DNA from: Listeria ilorinensis | GTDB taxonomy: Bacteria; Bacillota; Bacilli; Lactobacillales; Listeriaceae | Length of the DNA: 64,000 nt | Assembly: GCF_913566895.1 (NCBI RefSeq) | Contig: NZ_CAJYCN010000006.1 | Location: forward strand, 62,001-126,000 | Direction: 5' to 3' | Part shown: positions 53,336-60,877 of the stretch, in pieces | Layout: each line of letters opens with the position of its first letter | How positions within the stretch are numbered: position 1 is the first letter of the stretch | Position numbers and translations under genes: made by a program | The notes under the pieces: model-generated | What the model saw: only the letters and a program-made list of their open reading frames with translations | Told to the model about the DNA's origin: nothing | The model's database searches: none

Positions 53336-54352
53336 ATGAAAGATTATTTGATTGACCGCTCTTATAAAGCGTCAATGGGAATTGCAAATGCAGTACTTGT
53401 AACGCTAGGAATGGGGCTCTTGATACAAACGATTGGTCAATTGCTTGGCTGGTCATTTTTGATCCAAATTGGTGCGATCGGCAAAACAATGCTGATTCCT
53501 GGGATCGGTGTAGGGATTGCTATTTGTCTTCGTGCTAATACACTGGTGGTGATCAGTGCTGCGGCTAGCGCTGTGATTGGCGGAGGTGGCAGTATTGCAC
53601 TGGAAAACGGTGGTTTTGCGATTTCTGGCGGCGAGCCAGTGGGGGCGATTCTAGCTGTGATCGTGGCGGTCTGGTGTGGAAAACGCGTGACTGGAAAGAC
53701 GAAGTTCGATATGGTGCTGATTCCTGCAGTCTCACTTTTGGCTGGTGGACTGAGCGGCTTGCTTTTTGCAAAAATCATGACGCCCGTTCTTGTGACGATC
53801 AGCGGTTTTATCACAAGCTTAGTTCAAGGGTCACCACTTATTTCATCCATCGTGATCGCAGGTGTATTTGGTCTTCTTATTCTAAGTCCAGCATCATCAG
53901 CTGCGCTGGCGATTGCCCTTCAATTGGACCCAACTGCTAGTGCCGCTGCGCTGATTGGCTGTTCGGTGCAATTTGTTTCATTTGCAGTTCTGAGTTTTCG
54001 TGACAATAACTGGGGGGCTTTCTTTGCACAGCTCATTTGTACGCCAAAATTACAGACGCCCAACCTGATTCGTAAACCTAGTTTGATGATCGTGCCGCTT
54101 CTTACAGCAATGGTTGCAGGGCCAATTGGTGTTCTTGGCTTCCATTTGCAGGCGACAAGTGAAATTGCTGGGATGGGCTTGTGTGCACTTGTTGCGCCTC
54201 TTTATCTAGCGGCGAATGAAGGCTTTTTAGCACTCAGCTTATTTTTAGTTGTTGCTGTTATCTTGCCAGCTGTGATTGCACTCCTCGTTCGACCGTTTCT
54301 TATTTCTAAACAGAAACTTCGGGCGGGAGATTTGAAAATTGAACTTGAATAG
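53336..54352 (+). CDS. PTS_EIIC_2-type membrane protein (sugar permease-like)
   Basis: 338 residues from ATG 53336 (GGGAG 9 nt upstream; the ATG at 53330 is too close). Eight to ten hydrophobic segments rich in Gly/Ala/Ser, with LIPGIGVGIAICLRANTLVV, GGEPVGAILAVIVAVWCGK and ANEGFLALSLFL. It resembles the stand-alone PTS EIIC (PF13303-like) proteins that lack EIIA and EIIB. No partner PTS genes are near, so transport mode and substrate are open. Confidence 0.75.
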   Translation: MKDYLIDRSYKASMGIANAVLVTLGMGLLIQTIGQLLGWSFLIQIGAIGKTMLIPGIGVGIAICLRANTLVVISAAASAVIGGGGSIALENGGFAISGGEPVGAILAVIVAVWCGKRVTGKTKFDMVLIPAVSLLAGGLSGLLFAKIMTPVLVTISGFITSLVQGSPLISSIVIAGVFGLLILSPASSAALAIALQLDPTASAAALIGCSVQFVSFAVLSFRDNNWGAFFAQLICTPKLQTPNLIRKPSLMIVPLLTAMVAGPIGVLGFHLQATSEIAGMGLCALVAPLYLAANEGFLALSLFLVVAVILPAVIALLVRPFLISKQKLRAGDLKIELE

Positions 54353-54359
54353 GAGAGCA

Positions 54360-54392
54360 GAAAACCCCGAGCAGAATATGCTCGGGGTTTTC
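54360..54392 (+). terminator. Terminator after PTS_EIIC-like gene
   Basis: GAAAACCCCGAGCA (54360-54373) / TGCTCGGGGTTTTC (54379-54392), perfect 14-bp stem. Confidence 0.93.
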
Positions 54393-54569
54393 TTCGGATG
54401 AGCCAACTTGCCACTCATCTGATAGGCCGGTATTTGTCTGATGTTTCTGTCTAAACATACATAAGGGATAACGGTTTTGGCTTCCAGAAGCAAGTTGCGT
54501 ATTTCGATTTTTCTGGGTTGATCCCAGCAGGACATCTGGTTAACATCAGCTTATGCCCTGTTTCTTCTC

Positions 54570-54863
54570 TCAGATACCGCGAGATTGCTTACGGCCAAAT
54601 GAGCGCTGTTCTTGCAACTGTTCGACCATTTTAAGATACGATACTTTGTTCCGCTGCTTTAAAAGAGTGAGGACCTTTCAAAGCTGGGACGTAACGAAAA
54701 TCCGTTTCCCTGTCTTTTCAAAATATTCGTCCTTGACGCGGCTAGAATCCCCATCGCCTTCCTCCTGCAATTTTGAAAAGATGTGACCTTTAACCAACTT
54801 TCTTCCTTGACCATCAGACGCTTCCGGCATATGACAAAGCTGAAAAAATCTCAGCTTGTACAC
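54570..54863 (-). pseudogene. Possible decayed gene in the 54.4-55.1 kb gap
   Basis: A minus-strand frame from GTG 54861-54863 reads GRKLVKGHIFSKLQEEGDGD and DEYFEKTGKRIFVTSQL, hits a stop at 54678, and resumes in frame with KMVEQLQEQRSFGRKQSRGI before another stop at 54570. The composition looks coding, but no start signal and no family is recognised. The rest of 54393-55080 shows nothing I can support. Confidence 0.35.
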
Positions 54864-55083
54864 GGAATAGAATTACAAGATGGAAGCAGGTGATGTTGAA
54901 TGGTTTAAAAAAATTAAAGGATTTTTTTCTTTCATTCGCAACACCTCTTTCACTTTTGTTACTATATTATAGCCGATTTTGAAAATTGTAAACGCTTAAT
55001 TCGAAAAATGAGTCCTATGGATGAGCTTTTTAGTAAAAATTGGATTTTAGCAGGAAAAAATACATCAGAAAGATAAAAATATG

Positions 55084-55141
55084 TTGACGATGTCCCTGAT
55101 AACCGCTATGATAGATAATATTGAGAATGATTATCACTATC
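55084..55141 (+). promoter_or_regulatory. Promoter with Fur box for the siderophore uptake operon
   Basis: TTGACG (55084-55089), 17-bp spacer, TATGAT (55107-55112), then GAGAATGATTATCACTATC (55123-55141), which matches the 19-bp Fur consensus GATAATGATTATCATTATC at 17 positions. Iron-dependent repression is strongly implied. Confidence 0.88.
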
Positions 55142-55160
55142 AAAAAAGGGAGGAAACAAG

Positions 55161-56075
55161 ATGAAAAAATTTGCATTGATATTTGTAGTTGTGCTCAGCC
55201 TTGTACTAGTGGGTTGCGGGGCCAATTCAGATAAAGCAAGCAACGAGAAGAAAGAGGAAGCGAAGACAATAACCTTCCAGTCAGAGGATGGGAAAATTGA
55301 AGTACCAGCTAAGCCCAAACGCGTCGTTGTGCTCTCAAGTTATACAGGTGATTTGATTAATTTGGGTGTTAACATTGTCGGAGCAGACAGCTGGAGTTTT
55401 GACAATGCTAATTTTAAAGATGCTTTAAAGGATGCAAAAGAAGTATCAGAGGAAGATGTAGAGGGAATTATTGCGCTTAAGCCAGATCTTATCATTGGCA
55501 GCTCAACAATGAAAAATAAGGATAAATTGAAAAAAGTAGCGCCGGTTGTGACATTTACATATAACAAATTGAATTATTTGGATCAGCATATTGCTGTCGG
55601 AAAAGCAGTGAACAAAGAAAAAGAAGCGACAGAATGGGCAAATGATTTTGAAAAGCGCGCGGAAGAAGCTGGTAATGAAATCAAGGCAAAAATAGGTGAA
55701 AATGCTAGCGTTTCTGTTGCAGAAAGTTATGACAAACAAATGTATGTTTTTGGTGACAATTGGGGACGCGGCACAGAAGTCCTCTATCAAGCAATGAAAC
55801 TTAAAATGCCGGACTCTGTGAAAAACTCTGCACTTGAAGCAGGCTATTATGCGATTTCACCAGAAGAACTTGGCAACTATACAGGAGATTATCTGGTCCT
55901 CAGCCGTCAAAGTAGTGGAGATAATTCTTTTATGAAGACAACTGCTTATCAAGATATTCCAGCTGTGAAAAATAATCGTGTACTGGAAGTGGAATCAAGC
56001 AAATTTTACTTCAATGATGCAACAACACTCGAATATCAACTTAAAACTTTCGAAGATTTTTTTCTTGGTAAGTAA
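55161..56075 (+). CDS. fhuD: Iron-siderophore binding lipoprotein (FhuD/YxeB-like)
   Basis: 304 residues. Lipobox LVGC (Cys19). Periplasmic-binding-type III fold (BtuF/FecB): KPKRVVVLSSYTGDLINLGV, EEDVEGIIALKPDLIIG, VTFTYNKLNYLDQH, VFGDNWGRGTEVLYQAM. These segments resemble FhuD2/YxeB proteins that bind ferric hydroxamates. Under Fur control. First gene of a three-gene unit with two permeases. Confidence 0.88.
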   Translation: MKKFALIFVVVLSLVLVGCGANSDKASNEKKEEAKTITFQSEDGKIEVPAKPKRVVVLSSYTGDLINLGVNIVGADSWSFDNANFKDALKDAKEVSEEDVEGIIALKPDLIIGSSTMKNKDKLKKVAPVVTFTYNKLNYLDQHIAVGKAVNKEKEATEWANDFEKRAEEAGNEIKAKIGENASVSVAESYDKQMYVFGDNWGRGTEVLYQAMKLKMPDSVKNSALEAGYYAISPEELGNYTGDYLVLSRQSSGDNSFMKTTAYQDIPAVKNNRVLEVESSKFYFNDATTLEYQLKTFEDFFLGK

Positions 56076-56092
56076 AGAAGAAAGGTGAGCGC

Positions 56093-57067
56093 ATGCGAAT
56101 ATCACTTCCAATTAAATTTTTAACTGCGCTGATTCTGCTATGTATCGTTTTCCTTCTTGCCTTGATGTTTGGTTCCGTAAATTATTCACTGTCATTTTTG
56201 ATAGATGGTTTTTTGCACGGGGCACATGAAAAACAAATGATGATTCTGACAGAACTGCGACTGCCAAGAAATGTGGCCGCAGTTTTTGTTGGAGCCGCAC
56301 TTGGCATTTCTGGAACGATCATGCAGGCGATCACACGCAACCCGCTTGCTGACCCGGGACTTCTCGGTGTTTCAGCTGGGGCCAATGCAGCGCTTGCAGT
56401 TGTATTAGCTTTTCTTCCAGGACTTGCTTTTTCCGGTATGGTATTAGCTTGCTTTATTGGGGCGGCGCTTGGCACGCTGCTCGTTTTATTTTTGAGCCAG
56501 TCCAAAGATATGTACAAGATCGTGTTAGCTGGGGCAGCAATTTCTGCTTTTTTAACAGCTGTTTCAAGTGGTATTGGTTTGATTTTTAAAACGAGCAAGG
56601 GGATGAATATGTGGACATCTGGCGGACTGATTGGAGTCACATGGAATGAAGTCTGGCTGACAGTGCCAATCATTCTGGCGACACTTTTATTCAGTTTATT
56701 TTTCACAAAGCAGATCGGTATTTTGACGATGAGTGATGAGGTAGCCACAGGACTTGGGCTTTCCATCAAAAAACTTCGGGTCATTTTATTATTTGTGATC
56801 GCAGTTTTAACGGGACTTGCAGTGTCACTGATTGGAGACCTAGCCTTTGTCGGGCTGATTGTACCGCATTTTGCCCGTTTTATTGTTGGAGCAAACTATA
56901 AGGCGATTTTACCAATGTCCGCTTTTGTTGGCGCTTTTTTTTTACTGCTGGCAGATATTATCAGTCGGACACTTAATCCTCCATTTGAGATTCCGATTAT
57001 CGCCATCATTTCTGTGATCGGCTTCCCGTTTTTCCTTTATATTGTGCGGAAAGGGGTGGCAAGCTAG
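56093..57067 (+). CDS. fhuB: Siderophore ABC transporter permease (FecCD family) 1
   Basis: 324 residues, about nine to ten membrane helices. FecCD signatures: LRLPRNVAAVFVGAALGISG, NPLADPGLLGVSAGANAA and the ATPase-contact region GLVVPHFAR-type sequence (VGLIVPHFARFIVGANY). 17 bp after the binding protein; next permease follows directly. fhuB versus fhuG naming is by order only. Confidence 0.9.
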   Translation: MRISLPIKFLTALILLCIVFLLALMFGSVNYSLSFLIDGFLHGAHEKQMMILTELRLPRNVAAVFVGAALGISGTIMQAITRNPLADPGLLGVSAGANAALAVVLAFLPGLAFSGMVLACFIGAALGTLLVLFLSQSKDMYKIVLAGAAISAFLTAVSSGIGLIFKTSKGMNMWTSGGLIGVTWNEVWLTVPIILATLLFSLFFTKQIGILTMSDEVATGLGLSIKKLRVILLFVIAVLTGLAVSLIGDLAFVGLIVPHFARFIVGANYKAILPMSAFVGAFFLLLADIISRTLNPPFEIPIIAIISVIGFPFFLYIVRKGVAS

Positions 57068-58051
57068 ATGGACAAGGAAAGAAGAAGATTTCCATATCCA
57101 CTTATTTTACTAATAGCTGCACTGCTGCTTCTAGGAACCGCGCTAGTAAGCTTGATGCTTGGGACGGAAGCGCTAAGTTTTAGCCGGATTTTTTCTGTAT
57201 TGACTGGGCAGGGAACCATACTCGAGAATTTCATATTGTTCGATCTGAGATTGCCGAGACTGTTAATTGTTATTTTGGCAGGCGCTGCTCTTGTTATTTC
57301 AGGGAGTTTACTTCAAACTTTATTAAAAAATGATTTGGCAGATCCAGGTATCATCGGGATTAACTCCGGTGCAGGGGTTGGCGTTGCGATTTTCTTTTTA
57401 TTTTTTGCTGTCCAGGCAGAAGCTTTTGGTTATTTGGTACCATTAGCCGGATGCTTAGGAGGTCTCTTTACTGCCTCCTTGATTATTCTAGTTTCAAAAA
57501 ATCGTCCAGAAGCGTTGATATTAAATGGAATTGGTTTTTCATTTGCACTTTCTGGACTAATGGTGCTGCTGATGTCAACGGCCGATCAAGAAAAAGTGGA
57601 TTTTTTAACAAAATGGCTATCTGGGTCGATTTGGGGAACTGATTGGGTTTATGTCGCCATTTTGGCAGGCATGTTTGTTATATTATTGCCGTTTGTTTTT
57701 TACCACATGCGAACTTTAGATTTATTAACATTAGATGAATACACGACCATCAATTTAGGCATCGCTGTCAAACCATGGCGTTTTATCTTTATGGTGATTG
57801 CGGTCATTTTTGCAGCTGTGACAGTATCGATTACAGGAACAATCACATTTTTAGGTTTGATGGGACCGCATATTGCGCGATCAATCGTGGGGCCTAAACA
57901 TCGTTATTTCTTGCCACTAGCCATTTTTATTGGGGCCGAATTATTTTTATTTGCGGATATTATTGCGCAGCGAATTCATTTACCAACAGGAATTTTGCTG
58001 TCCATCATTGGCAGCCCGTATTTTATCTATCTGCTGCTTAAGAAAAAATAA
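57068..58051 (+). CDS. fhuG: Siderophore ABC transporter permease (FecCD family) 2
   Basis: 327 residues, FecCD family with LRLPRLLIVILAGAALVISG, NDLADPGIIGINSGAGVGV and LGLMGPHIARSIVGPKHRY. Begins one base after the previous stop. It completes a heterodimeric permease. No ATP-binding subunit follows: the operon ends at a strong terminator, so a shared ATPase (FhuC/YusV type) elsewhere must energise it. Confidence 0.9.
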   Translation: MDKERRRFPYPLILLIAALLLLGTALVSLMLGTEALSFSRIFSVLTGQGTILENFILFDLRLPRLLIVILAGAALVISGSLLQTLLKNDLADPGIIGINSGAGVGVAIFFLFFAVQAEAFGYLVPLAGCLGGLFTASLIILVSKNRPEALILNGIGFSFALSGLMVLLMSTADQEKVDFLTKWLSGSIWGTDWVYVAILAGMFVILLPFVFYHMRTLDLLTLDEYTTINLGIAVKPWRFIFMVIAVIFAAVTVSITGTITFLGLMGPHIARSIVGPKHRYFLPLAIFIGAELFLFADIIAQRIHLPTGILLSIIGSPYFIYLLLKKK

Positions 58052-58053
58052 GA

Positions 58054-58091
58054 AAAAGCGCACATCTATCATTTTAGATGTGCGCTTTTTT
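58054..58091 (+). terminator. Terminator of the siderophore operon
   Basis: AAAAAGCGCACATCTA (58054-58069) / TAGATGTGCGCTTTTT (58075-58090), perfect 16-bp stem. Confidence 0.93.
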
Positions 58092-58334
58092 AGTTGTATT
58101 TGCTGAATATAATGAAGGAAGATTTGCATTTAAGAGTAACAGTTGTTAGGCTTTTCCAGGCTTGAAGGAAATTAATAGCAATGTTATAAAGTGATATTCT
58201 AGTAAGATACTTCTGCCGTAAATAAGAATTGAATCACTTTTTGAATATATCTCCATACTTGTTTTTTTTCGTAACATTACTCTTTATTGATAAGTTGATT
58301 TGTTAAAATAAGCTATGTTAGGAGGGAGGAAATA

Positions 58335-58409
58335 ATGTTATCTGGAATACTAGCGTTTATTATCCAGTCAGTGATTGATAATAAAGAGCTATTTAACTTC
58401 GCGTCCTAA
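58335..58409 (+). CDS. Tiny hydrophobic peptide ORF A (24 codons) beside the Rgg-type gene
   Basis: ATG at 58335 preceded by TTAGGAGGGAGGAAATA, one of the strongest ribosome sites in the window. Encodes MLSGILAFIIQSVIDNKELF plus four residues: a hydrophobic N-terminal half and a polar, partly acidic C-terminal half. It shares its start (M-L-S), ribosome site strength and downstream elements with ORF B at 59831. Candidate signalling peptide, small membrane peptide or toxin. The stop lies inside a hairpin. Confidence 0.5.
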   Translation: MLSGILAFIIQSVIDNKELFNFAS

Positions 58410-58427
58410 TCGTAAGAATTAAATAGC
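58388..58427 (+). repeat. Cassette A hairpin GCTATTTAA..TTAAATAGC
   Basis: GCTATTTAA-c-TTC (58388-58400) pairs with GAA-TTAAATAGC (58416-58427), followed by CCCC. A sister hairpin follows ORF B at 59908-59937. Confidence 0.6.
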
Positions 58428-58597
58428 CCCTTTGCTGTATAGTTATAATGTAGATTATTATTGCGAATAAGGGGATAGTAGAGTTTTAGATAACCATTAT
58501 TATTCACACTTCTGACGTATATTCTTGGAATGAAGGGTTTTCAAGGATGGTTTTAGGGCATTAGTCCCAATGGATTTTGAATCATATTCCAATATGG

Positions 58598-58723
58598 TTC
58601 AATCTAGTTTTCATTCATCTCATTTGCTGTGCAGATTGCGAGCCGGGCTCATCCCAAAAACGTAATCCGGTTTTACTCACCGATCATGACAGCAACGCCA
58701 GATCTTTTCTGGCGTATTTTTTT
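58598..58723 (+). ncRNA. Cassette A conserved 3' element with terminator
   Basis: Starts with the 33-nt block TTCAATCTAGTTTTCATTCA...TTTGCTGT (58598-58630), identical at 32 positions to 60191-60223; then GGGCTCATCCC (58645), CATGACAGC (58685) and the terminator CGCCAGA/TCTGGCG (58696-58714) with a T run. Conserved order and spacing in cassette B suggest a structured RNA or 3' untranslated region. Function unknown. Confidence 0.5.
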
Positions 58724-58766
58724 GCAAAATAAAAAGAGGGACCGCATAAAAGAATTTTCATAAGAT

Positions 58767-58816
58767 AAAAAAGAAGCCAAAATATGGAGCCATTTATTGC
58801 TTCATTTCAGCTTCTT
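58767..58816 (-). terminator. Terminator of the Rgg-type gene
   Basis: On the minus strand AAGAAGCT..GGCTTCTT stem with T6; convergent with the cassette A terminator. Confidence 0.65.
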
Positions 58817-58837
58817 TCTTTAATTTATAGTGATCTT

Positions 58838-59737
58838 TTAGTTCTCCTCTAAAGGGATTTCAATATTTGTCAGTTTGAGCCACTCTTCTTTATTATCAAC
58901 AGCAATATCCTGCATACCGAAAAAGTAAAGGGATTGAATCGCGTTTTTTGCAGTTTTCAAACTCTTTTCTTTGTCGCCCTTTATCCAATCTAGTTCTGCA
59001 AGTAAGTATGTGGCATCTATGATTAATAGTAAATCATGATCTTGATGAGCTAATTCTAAAGTTCGATTTAAAGTTTCTTCCATTTTTTGGAAATGGCCAT
59101 ACCTTTTAAGGAATGTTGCATAGTTATACAAAGTATATTTAACCATTTTCTTGGCGTCGTTAAAATCAGCATAAAGCTCTGTATAATCAAAAAGTCTTTG
59201 AATAATATGTTCAATGGTTTGAAAGTCAAAAATATAAAATAGGTTGTTGATCAGAATGAAATCTCCGTAGTACCAAGCGTCTTTTTTTTCGAGATTTTGC
59301 CAGATCTTGTAAGCAATTGCGCGAGAACCTTCAAAATCATTGGTCTTTTTTTTATAAATGATGCTTTCCAATAACCAGGAAAGATTTTGCAAAAAAGGAC
59401 TGTAATCTTTCGCGAGATGGTCTAAGATCCTTTTTTGCAGATTTTCCATTTTATCTAAATAGACGGTTGATTTAATTTCACGAAATTCCTTTAGAAAAAC
59501 TGTAGTTGAATCTAGTTGATAACCATTCATAATAAAAATAAATTCATCAAATGTCACATAAAGTCTTTTAAGGATCTGATTGATTTTATCGAAACTAGGA
59601 ATTTGTTCGTCAGCTTCAACGCGATGTCTATGACCTACAGACATAATATCTTGATATAACTCTTTTTGTGTGAGATTTGAATTGGTGCGGATTTGCTTTA
59701 AAGTCTGGCCAATGGTTAGCTGCTGCCTATTCCCCAT
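58838..59737 (-). CDS. Rgg/MutR-type (RRNPP-like) transcriptional regulator
   Basis: 299 residues. N-terminal XRE helix-turn-helix (about 7-65, IGQTLKQIRTNSNLTQKELY), then a helical repeat domain to the end (TPR-like pairs such as YTLYNYATFLKRYGHFQKME and LLAELDWIKGDKEKSLKTAK), the layout of Rgg, MutR and PlcR proteins that bind short peptides in the cytosol. Ribosome site GGAGAGGAG before ATG 59737. A tiny hydrophobic ORF is divergent from its promoter, as in rgg-shp pairs, and a second lies beyond its 3' end. Peptide control is inferred. Confidence 0.85.
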   Translation of the reverse strand: MGNRQQLTIGQTLKQIRTNSNLTQKELYQDIMSVGHRHRVEADEQIPSFDKINQILKRLYVTFDEFIFIMNGYQLDSTTVFLKEFREIKSTVYLDKMENLQKRILDHLAKDYSPFLQNLSWLLESIIYKKKTNDFEGSRAIAYKIWQNLEKKDAWYYGDFILINNLFYIFDFQTIEHIIQRLFDYTELYADFNDAKKMVKYTLYNYATFLKRYGHFQKMEETLNRTLELAHQDHDLLLIIDATYLLAELDWIKGDKEKSLKTAKNAIQSLYFFGMQDIAVDNKEEWLKLTNIEIPLEEN

Positions 59738-59785
59738 AACGACTTCTCCTCTCCATTTCCTTTTTAGGAGTATTTTAAATATTTT

Positions 59786-59815
59786 TTGAAAACTTATGCT
59801 AGAATAAAATATGCT
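59786..59815 (+). promoter_or_regulatory. Promoter of tiny ORF B in the rgg divergent region
   Basis: TTGAAA (59786-59791), 18-bp spacer, TATGCT (59810-59815). TATGCTAG occurs twice, at 59795 and 59810, a 15-bp direct repeat that could be the regulator binding site. Confidence 0.45.
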
Positions 59816-59830
59816 AGGGGGTGAATTTGT

Positions 59831-59887
59831 ATGTTATCATTAATTCTATCTGTAATTGGTGTAGGAGATCATAATTATATTGTATGA
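59831..59887 (+). CDS. Tiny hydrophobic peptide ORF B (18 codons), divergent from the Rgg-type gene
   Basis: ATG at 59831 behind AGGGGGTGAATTTGT, an almost ideal ribosome site. Encodes MLSLILSVIGVGDHNYIV. It begins 93 bp from the regulator start on the opposite strand, with its own promoter. Hydrophobic core plus a C-terminal segment without basic residues. Best candidate for a peptide partner of the regulator. It is not similar to a known SHP that I can recall. Confidence 0.55.
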   Translation: MLSLILSVIGVGDHNYIV

Positions 59888-59907
59888 TTGGATTCAATGA
59901 AATAGGA

Positions 59908-59937
59908 GCTATTTAATCTTCATCCCAAGAAAATAGC
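59908..59937 (+). repeat. Cassette B hairpin GCTATTT..AAATAGC
   Basis: GCTATTT-aa-TCTT pairs with AAGA-AAATAGC, followed by CCCCC; sister of the hairpin at 58388-58427, with similar loop bases TCC. Confidence 0.6.
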
Positions 59938-60190
59938 CCCCGACCAGGTTATATATATTTGATTCCATCCTCTATTCCACTATAATTCATTATTTAGGTT
60001 TTCGCTATAATGAATCTGTATAAAATTCTTGATAACATTGCAAAATTCACAACTTCTACAAATAATTCTTCATTTTAGTATTTTTTTTGGAATATGTATC
60101 ACATGCTCTGCCTGAATTAGAGGGTGTGTACATTCTTTCGGATGGATATATAAAAGAAGAATTCTCTTTGTTTTGAAACTTGTTATTTGT

Positions 60191-60312
60191 TTCAATCAAG
60201 TTTTCATTCATCTCATTTGCTGTACTGAGCATTGTCGGGCTCATCCCGTTAGCTTTATCCCGGTATTTGTGAGCATGACAGCAGCGCCAGAATCTATTCT
60301 GGTGTTTTTTTT
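60191..60312 (+). ncRNA. Cassette B conserved 3' element with terminator
   Basis: 33-nt block at 60191-60223 (32 of 33 identical to cassette A), GGGCTCATCCC (60237), CATGACAGC (60274), then CGCCAGAATCTATTCTGGTG (60285-60304) and T8. On the opposite strand the block falls in a 62-codon frame (60056-60244), which is interrupted in cassette A, so an RNA role is preferred. The stretch 59940-60190 between hairpin and block is AT-rich, with a TATAAT at 60006. Confidence 0.5.
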
Positions 60313-60317
60313 ATGGA

Positions 60318-60386
60318 ATAAAAAGCATGTTGAGCTTAGATGAACCGATTTTGATACGGTTTCATACTATTCAACATGCTTTTTGT
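60318..60386. terminator. Terminator of the NatAB-GNAT operon
   Basis: AAAAAGCATGTTGA / TCAACATGCTTTTT perfect stem with a long, partly paired loop; T runs both ways. Confidence 0.8.
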
Positions 60387-60859
60387 TATAAGAAATAACT
60401 CATAATGATATCATCAATATATATTCCGTTAATAAGAAATTCTTTTTTTAATTCTCCCTCGATTTGAAAACCATTTTTCTTATAGAAGCGAATGGCTTTT
60501 TCATTATTGGATAAAACACGTAATTGGAGCTTTTGGTAACCTTCTGTAGGAGCCGTTTCTTTTAAATAGGTCATTAATTGAATGCCGATCCCGTGGCGCT
60601 GATAATCAGGGTGGACAGCAATATCAAGTTCGGCCACATGAGCATTTGTTTTTAGTGGGATAGGAGATTTGTAGCCGAGAATACCGACAACTTTTCCATC
60701 CATGACCGCGACAATTTTTGAACCAACAGGATTTTTAAGCAGATATTCCGCTTCTGAATCAAAGTGAATTTCGCTAGGCGTGGTACCGGCAGTCCAAGCC
60801 AAATGTTCAAGTTCCATCATGGAATGAGCATCTTCTTTGCGTGATTTTCTGATTTCCAT
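60386..60859 (-). CDS. GNAT-family N-acetyltransferase
   Basis: 157 residues. Acetyl-CoA loop VAELDIAVHPDYQRHGIGIQ, then YQKLQLRVLSNNEKAIRFYK at the C-terminus, close to phosphinothricin/aminoacyl acetyltransferase-like GNATs. 18 bp after the ABC permease gene with ribosome site GAAGGTG, so probably the last gene of that operon. Substrate unknown. Confidence 0.88.
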   Translation of the reverse strand: MEIRKSRKEDAHSMMELEHLAWTAGTTPSEIHFDSEAEYLLKNPVGSKIVAVMDGKVVGILGYKSPIPLKTNAHVAELDIAVHPDYQRHGIGIQLMTYLKETAPTEGYQKLQLRVLSNNEKAIRFYKKNGFQIEGELKKEFLINGIYIDDIIMSYFL

Positions 60860-60877
60860 TTTTACACCTTCTTTAAA

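Noticed and set aside
54553-54786. 77-codon plus-strand frame in the gap after the PTS_EIIC-like gene
   Set aside because: Cys/Arg/Ser-rich random-looking product, no ribosome site, opposite to the more protein-like decayed frame.
60056-60244. 62-codon minus-strand frame covering the conserved 33-nt block
   Set aside because: No ribosome site, and the same frame is interrupted by a stop in the sister cassette while the nucleotides stay conserved; kept only as an alternative explanation.
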